A DNA stretch of 52,500 nucleotides from Halisarca cf. caerulea. Taxonomy: Eukaryota > Porifera > Demospongiae > Chondrillida > Halisarcidae. Shown one piece after another: positions 37,574 through 52,500 of the stretch. A program made the position numbers and the translations under genes. The stretch lies in assembly GCA_963170055.1 (NCBI GenBank), contig CAUJGJ010000376.1, positions 702,501 to 755,000 on the forward strand. The letters run 5' to 3'. Below the pieces are notes generated by a model. That model did no database searches. It was given only the letters and a program-made list of their open reading frames with translations, and was not told the origin of the DNA. Within the stretch, counting starts at the first letter, position 1; every line of letters starts with the position of its first letter.

Positions 37574-39027
37574 GTAGGTGGGTGTGTACGTGCACATGTG
37601 TCACTGCACTCCTCCACTTTTGTCCTACTCAGATTGACAGCCTGGAGGAGACCACCCAGAGGAATGCAGAGAGCATCAGCACCCTGACAGCTGAGCTGCG
37701 CAAGCTGACGGAGCACAGCACATCTAAGAACAAGGAGATTAAGAAGATGCAGGATCTGGTAAGTGTGTAAATGTGTGTGTATGACTTATGTATGTGTTGG
37801 TATGTGTGTACTACTGTGTGGGATTGTTTTGTGAGGATTTGGTTTGTAGTTACTCTGCATGTATTTGTATTGTGGTATGTATTTATGCATATGTGTATTT
37901 GTTGTGTTGTGTTTACGTCTGTGTTCATGTTTGTTGTGTTGTGAAGGTTGATCACTTGGAGAAGCAGACAAAGGATAAGGATGATGAGATTGCCCGGACC
38001 AAGCAGGAACGGAACGAAGAGGTCACCAGGTACCTTGACGAGTTGAGGAGGTTGAGGGAGAACTTTGAGAACAAAATCTCGGACTACAAAGAACTGTTTG
38101 ATGTCAAAGTTGACCTGGACAGAGAGTTGGCTGCGTACAAGGCTCTTCTCGAAGGAGAGGAGGACAGGTGGGTGCATTCACTTGTTGTGGGTGAGAAATG
38201 TGCATGTGTGTGAGCATATTTTGCTGTTCCCAAAATGTTTTGTGAGCTGAGGTGTGCATAAGAATCATAGCATTAAAGCATGAGGTACGCATTATATTCC
38301 GTTTCACTGTCTCCCACAGACTGAGGATCAAGGCCAGCCCTGGTAAGAGGAGGCCCCCACGTGACTCACCCGCCACCAAGCGCTCCCGATCTGACAAGTC
38401 TCCTAAAGTGTCCTCCACGTCGGCTGGCTACATCCAGATTGTTGATGTGGATCCCAACGGTAGATACATCCAGATCAACAACACCTCTGACAAGGTTTGT
38501 CTGCTTGTGTATGTTTGTTTTATTTGAGCACCCCTTTAAAGTGTGTGTGTGTGTGTGTGTGTGATGTGTGATGTGTTTCCTCTGCATTACTTCCAGCCGG
38601 AGAGTGTGGGTAATTTCAAGATTGTGCACACTGTTGAGGACAGTGGAGTGTCAAATGTGTTCAACTTCCATGGCAGGTCGCGTCTTAAGGGAGGCATTAC
38701 CACCACGGTGAGCTTGCTACATCCTCACATTGCAATTCTCGACTTAGGACACTAACTTATGTAGAGTATTGCAACCTATGTGTGTGTGTGTGTGTGTGTG
38801 CATATGTGCATGCGTCTGTGTTCCTTTGAGGGATGGGCAAATTAGGCATATATGTACAGAGGTAGGGTTGCATTTAGTTATCTGTTTCTACTTTTGAATT
38901 ACTTCAGGTGTGGGCCAATTCTGCTGGTGAGGAGCACAGTCCTCCAACTGATATCGTGTCCAAGCAGATCCTTTTGTGGGGAACAGGGAAGGAGACCACC
39001 ACCAAACTACATACCAGCAAAGGAGAT
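34008..39027 (+). CDS. LMN: Nuclear lamin, copy 1 (8 exons seen; C-terminus not found)
   Basis: Intermediate filament protein of the nuclear lamina. Exons are 34008-34327, 35534-35816, 37285-37452, 37633-37758, 37947-38167, 38320-38494, 38597-38707 and 38908-39027, 508 codons in phase. A short head is followed by the rod start motif [19 protein letters not shown]. The rod of about 350 residues is lamin-sized, longer than vertebrate cytoplasmic filaments, and ends [20 protein letters not shown] then EGEEDR. Exon 6 has a nuclear localisation signal (KRSRSDK) and opens the lamin-tail Ig fold ([17 protein letters not shown]). Exons 7-8 continue it to the tryptophan-containing strands (VWAN, LLWGTGK). 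The last strand and CaaX exon seen in copy 2 could not be found before copy 2 begins: the next acceptor-like sites give either VYH-stop (about 39383) or an unrelated frame (39089). Confidence 0.88.
34401..34560. mobile_element. Palindromic MITE in lamin 1 intron 1
   Basis: Starts TACAGTAGTGCCTCTGTGAT, contains CACTGGAACCAAATGATTC and CTTTCTGGTCCCAAAGTGTC. These inner blocks are the same as in the WDR41 intron element at 50109-50690, but unexpanded, so it serves as the single-unit reference. Confidence 0.75.
35148..35412 (+). repeat. Composite tandem repeat, lamin 1 intron 1
   Basis: Three to four units of TATAGACAGGTGGTCCTTGT plus ACAGGGGTGCATTGGTATCA plus CTGGGGCAGTCAGGCTGTAG, partly truncated. 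A related sequence (TAGACAGGTGGTCCTTGTAC) is at 2749-2830. Confidence 0.8.
36000..36592 (+). repeat. 33-bp tandem array in lamin 1 intron 2
   Basis: The unit GTTGGGGTGGTGTGTGCCTA plus CTTGGAGATCAGT repeats at least ten times. The earlier part holds longer composite units with CAACCCCTAGTAGGACTTGG. Being 33 bp, it leaves frames open in several registers (11-residue repeats); these are not genes. Confidence 0.93.
37487..37580 (+). repeat. (GT)n microsatellite, lamin 1 intron 3
   Basis: A GT tract with GCGTGC interruptions, about 35 bp after the donor at 37453, in a 180-bp intron. Confidence 0.94.
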
Positions 39028-39037
39028 GTGCGTAGAA

Positions 39038-39075
<38 letters not shown>

Positions 39076-39289
39076 TGTATGTGTACAGGCAAAGCTTTAT
39101 TGCAAACTCAACATTACTCTAGGTGATCGCAACATATGTCCAGCGAAGAGAGGACCCACTAGTTGGTGGGCAGAGTGCTGGACAGGAGGCACAATAGGTG
39201 GAACAGTCATCTTAGGACTTAGTAGAGCAGGTTGGTCACTGGTACTAAGAGCTGTATTGTGTGTCTCACTCATCCTAAATCATGTACTA

Positions 39290-39323
<34 letters not shown>

Positions 39324-41660
39324 AATTTATGGAATGTTCTTGTTTTATTATACATTTATGAGCATTTCTTTCTCTCTCTTCAGGTCTATCACTAGAAACT
39401 TTACATTGTTAAACTTTTACTTTTTACATTCTAGTCCACTTTACGTTACTTTCCTCTTGTTATGTATTTTTGAAGGTTCACTAAAGCTGCACACTCTGTG
39501 TATGTACATGAGTAGATTAGGGTCTTTTGAGAGTAATTATTGAGCTTGGTAACTTGTAATGGCTCAATGGCTGGATCGATGCTCTTTTGCGTTTACTCAT
39601 ATGCATATTTCTATACATGGAATTATGTAAATGAAGAAGTATGCTCATAAATCGTGTGATCGATGCTTGCTTGCATGGAAATTGAAGCAAAACAAGCCCT
39701 AGACCTGTAGGCACCTGGAAACCAGCCTTCTTGGCTGATTGAGGCTTTGCTGATGATGATCTCCTCATGCTCGTTAATCCAATGTGAGGCACAGGCAGGT
39801 ATAAGCAAGCATACATTAGGTCTACGTGTAGGCCCTGAGAGCACTGGTACAAATCTGCCCTGACACAGATGTCTTGGATTTATATTCTTTTTCCCATGTA
39901 TTGAAATGTACTATAGAAACGTATCGCTTAGCACTGGTATGTGTAATTATAATGTATCCAGTGAGTCACTGATGGTATAGAGATTCTGAGCATGGTTTAT
40001 TTCCCGCACATATTATCAGGTTTAAATAGAAAAAAAAAACTGTCCTCAATGGTAAGTTGCAATACCCCTATACAAAGAACCACCATACTGGGGGAGCTTT
40101 GGGTCTGGTGGCTTGTCTCAACTCCCTCTTCCTGGCCCTCTTAGGGTGAAGTGCTTCATTTGAAAGCATTGGGACTATGGTTACCAGGTAGCAGCTTGTA
40201 CAATCGTATAGTTAACTGTAATTTTGTGACATTTCCCATGTATCTTTACAATTACAATTTGCATAATACTAGCATGCAGTGCACAAAGTGCAGAACCTCA
40301 ATGATATGTACAGTCAAGGAATACAGTAGGATGGGTAAAAATTGCTGGATTGAAAAAATGCTGATTGCTAGCTATAATTGCAAGAGCACAAATATTAAAA
40401 ACACATCATAACCACCTATAGCCTGGTCTGTATGTAGTTATATGTTAGGAAACGCAAGTATTAAAAACACAATCTAGTGTACATTCCCTTAAACACAGTT
40501 GTTGCAATGCCTGATTTAACCCATCCTACGGTATCTGGTCCGCTGAAAACATTTGGCCCTGGTGGATGTTCATGAATACTAAACCCCATCCCACCCTATA
40601 ACCCAATGCCTCAATGGCTAGAGTTCAACTGTATTCGGTAACCGCTCAGGTAAGATCATTTTTGACTAGACCAAATTTTCCGTCACAGCACAGCAGACAT
40701 CCATCCAGAAGGGATTTAAGTATTTATACTAATGAGAAAGTGCATGGTCTGTAACCAGTTTTGTATGAATAGAATATCTGTGGCATAGCATTATAAGATG
40801 TGGTCATTAAGACAAGTTTCCCTGTATACAGATACCACAGAAGTTGGTACATGGCAGAAGTGATACTGGTAACTCACTACCCAAATGAAACAAGCACTAG
40901 TGCTGCGTCTTGTAAGGAACTACTGTGATTTCTAGCCCCCAGATGCAGTCACCTACATGTATGCATTTCACTGGTAGTATAGGGTGCATTGTAAAATAAG
41001 TAACTAAGGTTAAAATAGTGAGGAATGTCTGGTTTCACAAACCACATACACTCTAAACTACGTAGTCGATCCAGTTGGGGTATCTGATCAGCTCTGACAT
41101 CCATGCAGTTCAGCACAGTCAAACCATGGATACTGAAATGCTTGCTTTTCTACAGTTTCTATGGTAAAACTGGGTTAGGCTTAGTTGGTATCTGTGATAG
41201 TACATATTCCTGGATAGCAAGTACTCCTTACTCTCTGCCTATTTCATGTACAGTATTGAAAACAGCACTGATAGGAAGCATTTCAGTCTTCTGACAATTC
41301 TTCTTTTTAGTCAGCCCTTGATGTTGCTCACCCAGCCAAATGTCACCATATCCCGCCTTACCAGGCAAATCTTTAAGACATGCGTCTTATGTTTAAACCC
41401 TGTGTCCGAGGTTGGTCTTTTTGTATCATCATTATTCCTTATAACTTGTTTATAACTTGAACAATTTGTTTCTCCAGTAGATTATGTATACTAAGTATAG
41501 TTTCGAGTGTCTATGGTTCTCCCTTTGGCGGCCATTTTATAATTGCGGGCAACTGTTAAAGATTGCCATCTACGTCATCACGCATCTCTAGGTGGTGTTG
41601 GTCTGGTAACCGTTTTCCCACTTCGCTTTTGTGAGGAAGAAAGGATTGTTATTGGCAACC
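39028..41660. other. Region between the two lamin genes; no gene recognised
   Basis: GT microsatellites occur at about 39042-39072 and 39293-39321. A polypyrimidine tract with TCTCTCTTCAG at about 39382 could be a terminal acceptor for lamin 1. The rest is unique-looking, moderately AT-rich DNA without recognisable exons. At 41527-41541 GGCGGCCATTTTATA lies upstream of lamin 2, probably its promoter. Confidence 0.45.
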
Positions 41661-45579
<3,919 letters not shown>

Positions 45580-45971
45580 CAACTAACATTGTTAGAAATC
45601 TCTTATAAAGTTCTAGGTTTTTATGCTCCTCTGGTACCAGTACATGAACGTTAGGTCTTATATCTGAGTATATTATGTTTCTAGGAAGTCAATTATTCAG
45701 TTCTGTGGTCGACACCCATTCTAGTATAATCCACCAGGTACTTCTGTTATACTGTTATTAATTTTCTTACTGCTTTGTGAACTGTCGTATGTGTGCGAGC
45801 TGACGTTGAAGCTTGCAGCGTAGATGTCCTATACTACGTTGAGCAGCATGAGCTGTCTTTGCTGGTAGCAATGTGTGTGTATGAGTCATTGACTGTGCAA
45901 TATGTGTGAACAAGTGCACGTTGCAGAGGAGCAGTGTGTGCATTTGGTACTGGCAGTGTTGGATGAGTGGA

Positions 45972-46233
45972 ACTTCTCTATAACGGACACTTGAACAGTA
46001 AGCTGAAGAAGGCTGCCTGGGCCGAAACGTTCTGCTAATGATCATTTCTGCCTCGTAAATCTGCTCAAATTCCCATTTGAACACTTGACAAGCAGTTTGC
46101 TATACAGAGGTGTCCACTATTCAGAGATTGTTTTACAGTATAAGCATGACAATCTACCTGGACCCACAAAGCAGTCTGTTGTAGAGAGGTTTCTGCTATC
46201 AGGGGAGTTTGTTATAAGAGGTTCCACTGTGAA
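45972..46233. mobile_element. Repeat element with CCGAAACG motif and CAGT-type ends
   Basis: The left part has AACTTCTCTATAACGGACAC, the right part GTTATAAGAGGTTCCACTGT, and inner GAGGTGTCC and GTAGAGAGGTTTCTGC. At 46003-46030 it contains CTGAAGAAGGC and GGCCGAAACGT, a core-like pairing discussed in the findings. The 129-codon frame starting at 46085 crosses this repeat and is not a gene. Confidence 0.6.
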
Positions 46234-46885
46234 TCCCATTGGTGCAGATGTATGCATGGTTGTCATTCCTGCCTGCTTGCAAAGATGCAGAGTACACAAG
46301 ACATACAGTAGTGTTGTGCACATATACATAGATCAACACACACACGCCCATGCGGTGAGTCTTGGGAATACAGTAGTATATACCCCATACGAGAGACCAC
46401 CCTTCAGGGCATGTGAAAGGTGGTCTGTGACAAGAGGGAGATTAGGTATGGGGCACATACACTTTTGTGACTAGCAAAGCCAGTCTTACAAAAGGGATAG
46501 TACTGTACGTTCGATCTAATCCTAATTGCATACAAATAAAATTTAAGGCAGAATATAGAATGTAATTCGTGTATATGGAATATGTATTTATAGGATATGA
46601 TATACTACAAATCTATGGATTAACATAATTTATGTGAATTTGTACTTGATAAGTGCCCACACAACACCACTTTGAGTACAACCACTTTTTGGTGTAGAAC
46701 TAGATTTGGGTTATTGTGTGTCTACATGTGGTGTGACGATGCTGTACACAGTTTACGTAAATACGCACGTTAGGAGGAATCTCAAGTGGTCGCTTGTGAA
46801 TCATTCAAGAACACAACAGATTAAACAGGAGCACAAGACTCTGCAGTGATTCCAACTGTCCAAACAGCAATGTGTAACAAGAGTA

Positions 46886-47001
46886 CAGGTCTGCCATGAA
46901 GCACAAACATACAGACCTGCCATGAAACACAAACATACAGGTCTGCCATGAAGCACAAACATACAGATCTGCCATGAAACACAAACATACAGACCTGCCA
47001 C
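46886..47001. repeat. 26-bp tandem repeat downstream of AK6
   Basis: About 4.4 units of CAGRYCTGCCATGAARCACA plus AACATA. It lies just 3' of the AK6 stop codon, so it is probably in the 3' UTR or trailer. Confidence 0.9.
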
Positions 47002-47086
47002 GAGGAACAACATACAAACTGTACAAGTGGGATGCGCCAGAAAGAAAAATTGAAAAAAGACACAAACACACAAGGTTGTGGTGACG

Positions 47087-48867
<1,781 letters not shown>

Positions 48868-48905
48868 TTATAATAAGCTTAGCACGTGACTATCAGAGTT
48901 TATAA
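48868..48905. promoter_or_regulatory. 38-bp bidirectional promoter of AK6 and WDR41
   Basis: The two start codons face outward with 38 bp between them. The edges form an 11-bp inverted repeat (48863-48873 and 48900-48910), so each gene begins TATAAATGGC. The centre has an E-box, GCACGTGAC (CACGTG at 48883-48888). Either 5' UTRs are almost absent or transcripts overlap the other gene's first exon. Confidence 0.65.
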
Positions 48906-51010
48906 ATGGCAGGCGTACTGGGTTGGTGGAATAGGCCGCCAAGAGCCGTGAGTACAGAGAAACGCAATCGTGTGTCGTGTCTTACTGACAGTAGTTTCTA
49001 TCTCACTGTAAATGCCCTGCAGAAATTCCACCTTGAGTTTTGTTTAACTCTGCCATTTGCTGAATTGGTCATGCTGTATTTTGTTATTGTCATTGTCATC
49101 ATTGTGGTAACTCCTTCAACTTAGGACTAGTATAGATGGGGGACAAAACAACAAGGAAAATTTTGAATATATAGTTAGACCTCACTTATCTGCGCACATC
49201 CGTTCTGGATGAAATTGTGGATAAAGTGAGGGAACTGGATAAATGAGGGAGCAGTAATATAGTGTGCAGTAGGAATATTGCAGATTTGTTCCAATAAAAC
49301 TACTGCAGAAAGTGAGGGGACTGGATAGCTGAGGTACCAATAAGTGAGGTCTGACTTTCCATGAAATTGTGCAACAAAAAGTTACAGATGTACGTATAAC
49401 AGAAGATTAAAAACACAAAATCAGTATCATGAAACCGACACATACGTACGTACATAGTACAGTGGAACCTGTCTAATCCAGCACCTCTATAAACCAGCAT
49501 TCTCCTAAACCAGTCAAGATTCTCTGGCACCGACCGTTAATTTACCATACAAACTGACCTCTATAATCCAGCAACCTGCTAATCCAGCACTGTTTTTCAT
49601 TCCCCAATGGGTGCCAGATTAGACAGGTTCTACTGTATACTCATTTACATAATATACTCATTTACATATATAAGTACATACTGTGAGACCTCACTTATTT
49701 GCACCTCAGATATCCAGTTCCCTTGCCTTACACTAAAGTTTTTATTGGATCAAATCTGTAATAATCAAACTGTACAGATATCCAGTTCCCTCACTTTATC
49801 CGCAATTTCTTCTAGAACGGATGTGTGCGGATAAATGAGGTCTGACTGTACTTATATATAATTATTCACCTATATATAATATACAATTCATGTTAAATTC
49901 ATCTGTTCAATGGTCACTTTGCACAGGCAGAAAGCCTCGATGAAGAGCAGAAGTACAATCCTTTCAGGGAAGTGGGACTGCTGGTTGGGCACCAGTCGCT
50001 GGTGGAGTTGTTGGAACCCATAGACAATACAAGGTTCGTGTTTCTGATTTTTTATGTGCTATGGAACCACAGACTCTCTATACTACAGTAATTAAGTTAT
50101 GGAGTCTGTGGTGGAACCCCTCTAATCCAGACCCTGAATTGCAGACACCCCTCTAATCCAGACCCTGAATTGCAGACACCCCTCTAATCCAGACTCCTGA
50201 ATTGCAGACACCCCTCTAATCCAGACCCTGAATTGCAGACACCCCTCTAGTCCAGACCCTGAATTGCAGACACCCCTCTAATCCAGACTCCTGAATTGCA
50301 GACACCCCTCTAATCTAGACCCCTGATTTGCAGACACCCCTCTTATATGGACACATGTCACTGGAACCAAATGATCCAATATAATAATTAGCCATATTAT
50401 ATCTTCAACCCCTGAAATGAGGACACCTCGATAATTTTGATAGTCCTTTCTGGTCCCAAGGTGTTCGGAATAGAGGAGTCCACTGTACTGGTCCCAAGGT
50501 GTCTGGAATAGAGGAGTCCACTGTACTGGTCCCAAGGTGTCCGGAATAGAGGAGTCCACTGTACTGGTCCCAAGGTGTCCGGAATAGAGGAGTCCACTGT
50601 ACTGGTCCCAAGGTGTCCGGAATAGAGGAGTCCACTGCACTGGTCCCAAGGTGTCCGGAATAGAGGAGTCCACTGTACTAACATTCGTGTATAGTGAAGC
50701 CTCTCTAAACCGAACCCTCTGTAATCGGGAACCCTCTCTAAACTGGATGTGTTGTCAAGTTCTGCTCTCCTTATTTGCTGTACATGAAGAACGTTCCTAA
50801 TTCAGAAGCCTCTCTAAACTGAACCTTTTCTTTGGTCACAAGTGTGCTCGGTTTAGAGTGGTTCCACTGTATTACTGGTTAGAACATAAGCACACATTTG
50901 CAGACAAAGTTCATGGAGGCACCTTTCAATATTATTTTCCAATTATCCTGTTTAGGTTCATATCAGCTTCAATGGACGGAATTGCTATTGTCTGGAATGC
51001 CCAGGTACAC

Positions 51011-51069
<59 letters not shown>

Positions 51070-51080
51070 ACTGTATGTGT

Positions 51081-51133
<53 letters not shown>

Positions 51134-51153
51134 TGTGTGTTTACTGTATGTGT

Positions 51154-51198
<45 letters not shown>

Positions 51199-51220
51199 TG
51201 TGTGTGTTTACTGTATGTGT

Positions 51221-51288
<68 letters not shown>

Positions 51289-51504
51289 ACTGTATGTGTG
51301 TGTGTGTGTGTGAGTGTTTGCGTGTATGTGTGTGTGTGTTTGCGTGTGTGTTTACGTGTGTGTACATGTGTTCATGCATGTATGTGTATGTGCATACATG
51401 CGTGGTGTGTGGGTATGTGGGTGGGTATGTTTGTGTGTGCTACATGTTGTCTGTCTCTCTGTGTGTGTGCGTGTGTGTGTGTTTGTGTGTGGGTCTGTGA
51501 CGTG

Positions 51505-51537
<33 letters not shown>

Positions 51538-51835
51538 TGCGTGTGTGTGTGTGCGTGTGTGTGTGTGTGCATTTGCATGTTCCTTCTTGGGAATTTTTGA
51601 TGGCTTTTGCTACAGAGTGGTGCCATCATAGGGAGACTTGAAGGCCACAATCACATGATAACATCTGTCCTTGTTCTACGAGCAAACGAGAAAGAATACA
51701 TGAGTAGGAATAGCGAGAAAGACTTGATTGTAACGGCTGCTTTTGATGGGATCATGTTTTGGAGTCTTCCTGATCCCAAAGACACTGATGAAGTGCACAC
51801 ACCTCTCATTTCCGTAAAAGAAGGAGCTGTAGTGA

Positions 51836-51907
<72 letters not shown>

Positions 51908-51944
51908 AAGTGTGTGTGTGTAAGTGTGTGTGTGTGTGTGTGTA

Positions 51945-52025
<81 letters not shown>

Positions 52026-52163
52026 GTATAGTAAGTCTGATGTACATGGTCATGCAGTGTTTAAGAAAAGTGAACGACCAGATGTTCTGTTCGGGTGGAG
52101 GAACAATATGTTTGTGGAACAGGAAAGGAGAGCTGCTATGTAAATACGAAGCTAAAGAGCTGT
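48906..52163 (+). CDS. WDR41: WDR41, WD40-repeat protein (5' part, 5 exons; 3' end outside window)
   Basis: WD40 propeller subunit of the C9orf72-SMCR8-WDR41 complex, which acts in autophagy and lysosome function. Exons are 48906-48947, 49927-50033, 50956-51004, 51616-51831 and 52058-52163; the join is in frame and open at the window edge in phase 1. The product starts MAGVLGWWNRPP, like the WDR41 N-terminus. It continues YNPFREVGLLVGHQSLVELL, FISASMDGIAIVWNAQSG (first WD repeat), LEGHNHMITSVLVL, LIVTAAFDGIMFWSL (second) and MFCSGGGTICLWNRKGELLC (third), each placed as in WDR41. Exon 5 uses the acceptor CATGCAG at 52057; the nearer TATAG at 52031 would give an immediate stop. The introns are packed with palindromic repeats and GT microsatellites. 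Confidence 0.88.
49172..49353. mobile_element. Palindromic MITE, GCGGATAAGTGAGGT subfamily, WDR41 intron 1
   Basis: The left end is TAGACCTCACTTATCTGCGC with ACATCCGTTCTGGATG. The right end is TACCAATAAGTGAGGTCTGA. It is similar to the copies at 2157-2324 and 49680-49853. Confidence 0.75.
49459..49636. mobile_element. Palindromic MITE, CTAATCCAGCA subfamily, WDR41 intron 1
   Basis: The left end is ACAGTGGAACCTGTCTAATC and the right end GATTAGACAGGTTCTACTGT, a near-perfect inverted repeat, with inner CTATAATCCAGCAACCTGC. Confidence 0.85.
49680..49853. mobile_element. Palindromic MITE, GCGGATAAATGAGGT subfamily, WDR41 intron 1
   Basis: The left end is ACTGTGAGACCTCACTTATT and the right end GATAAATGAGGTCTGACTGT, with AGAACGGATGTGTGCGG on the right. 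Third palindrome within 700 bp. Confidence 0.8.
50109..50690. repeat. MITE with two expanded internal arrays: 31 bp x ~7 and 38 bp x ~6 (WDR41 intron 2)
   Basis: The first array (about 50113-50340) repeats ACCCCTCTAATCCAGACCCT plus GAATTGCAGAC. A unique core with CACTGGAACCAAATGATCC follows. The second array (about 50451-50680) repeats GGTCCCAAGGTGTCCGGAAT plus AGAGGAGTCCACTGTACT. Together they form one palindromic element whose two sub-terminal halves were each amplified. The unexpanded relative is at 34401-34560. Confidence 0.88.
50690..50872. mobile_element. Palindromic MITE, CTCTCTAAACCGAACC type, WDR41 intron 2
   Basis: The left end is TATAGTGAAGCCTCTCTAAA and the right end CGGTTTAGAGTGGTTCCACT then GTA, with inner CTCTCTAAACTG repeats. 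It ends about 80 bp before exon 3. Confidence 0.8.
51015..51570 (+). repeat. (GT)n compound microsatellite with TTTACTGTATG spacer, WDR41 intron 3
   Basis: Over 500 bp of GT repeats. A TTTACTGTATG spacer recurs about four times every 70 bp, showing higher-order tandem duplication that begins at the donor GTACACTGTATG (51005). Confidence 0.97.
51838..52021 (+). repeat. (GT)n microsatellite at the donor of WDR41 intron 4
   Basis: The donor GTGAGTCTGTGTG at 51832 merges into a GT run of about 180 bp with TAAGTG and TATG breaks. It ends 36 bp before the next exon, so nearly the whole intron is repeat. Confidence 0.97.
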
Positions 52164-52500
52164 GTGAGTGACAACCTATCATGTAGTTTGGATGTTCTTA
52201 GCTGTCACTTTAACTCTCATTTAGCCAGTCAGTACGTTCGGTTCTACCGGACATTTACAGTGAGACACTCTTAATAGCGCAATACTTAAATTGTGGATGA
52301 AGGAATGTAGTTCTAGTACACATTGCATATAAGCCAATATATTGTATTTCGGATAATGGAATATTTTGGATATAGAAATATATTTTTCCGACCCAAGGGG
52401 TATTCCCCTGTATTGACACCAAGTCCTAGACCACCTTTAGTTCTACCACCTCAACTGTTGGAGTTTGTGCAATCACATCTGATTTTTCTGACAGTGGTTT

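Noticed and set aside
38904..39092. Minus-strand frame opposite lamin 1 exon 8
   Set aside because: Shadow of the real plus-strand exon, which is conserved with lamin 2.
39089..39361. Possible ninth lamin 1 exon in phase after TGTACAG at 39088
   Set aside because: The translation (AKLYCKLNITLG...) does not resemble the lamin tail, runs into a GT microsatellite and lacks a CaaX end; kept only as a possibility in the lamin 1 note.
46085..46474. 129-codon plus-strand frame after lamin 2
   Set aside because: It starts in a palindromic repeat and shows no domain, codon bias or splice signals.
50278..50684. Minus-strand frames with 13-residue style repeats
   Set aside because: They read through the 38-bp array in a WDR41 intron; the frames shift because the period is not a multiple of three.

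Overview
The window is metazoan nuclear DNA, most likely from an early-branching animal such as a demosponge. That placement is inference from four things: intron-rich genes with GT-AG junctions, a sperm-channel CatSper subunit, lamin-type (not vertebrate cytoplasmic) intermediate filaments, and small palindromic repeats throughout. Nothing looks bacterial or viral. Exon boundaries were found by hand from donor and acceptor sites, codon phase and family homology; no transcript data were used.

Layout. 17-4246 (+): the 3' six exons of CATSPER2. 4247-6352: a 54-bp tandem array and AT-rich DNA. 6353-22847: five paralogous two-exon 12-TM MFS transporters, A on the minus strand and B-E in tandem on plus, with a broken C-terminal relic of a sixth between C and D. 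23546-24575 (-): ALKBH4, divergent by 156 bp from a secreted EGF/laminin-G protein on plus (24732-32193, 11 exons, 1152 aa). 32898-33479 (-): a small unrecognised protein. 34008-39027 (+) and 41661-45579 (+): two tandem lamin genes with matching exon structure; the second ends in a CaaX box, while no CaaX exon was found for the first. 47087-48867 (-): AK6, whose start codon lies 38 bp from the divergent start of WDR41 (+, 48906 to the window edge, 3' end missing).

The genes do not form one pathway. They cover sperm Ca2+ entry (CATSPER2), solute transport (MFS cluster), protein demethylation (ALKBH4), extracellular matrix (EGF/LamG), the nuclear lamina (lamins), ribosome maturation and adenylate kinase activity (AK6), and the C9orf72-SMCR8 autophagy complex (WDR41). 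Themes that cross the window are (GT)n microsatellites starting at or near 5' splice sites, more than 15 palindromic elements with CAGT...ACCTC termini, foldback elements with 9-11 bp target duplications, and a repeated AAAATGGC-type motif at promoters or start codons. The strongest candidates for something new are the transporter cluster, which lacks the usual MFS A-motif and shows patchwork conservation, and the link between GT repeats and splice donors.
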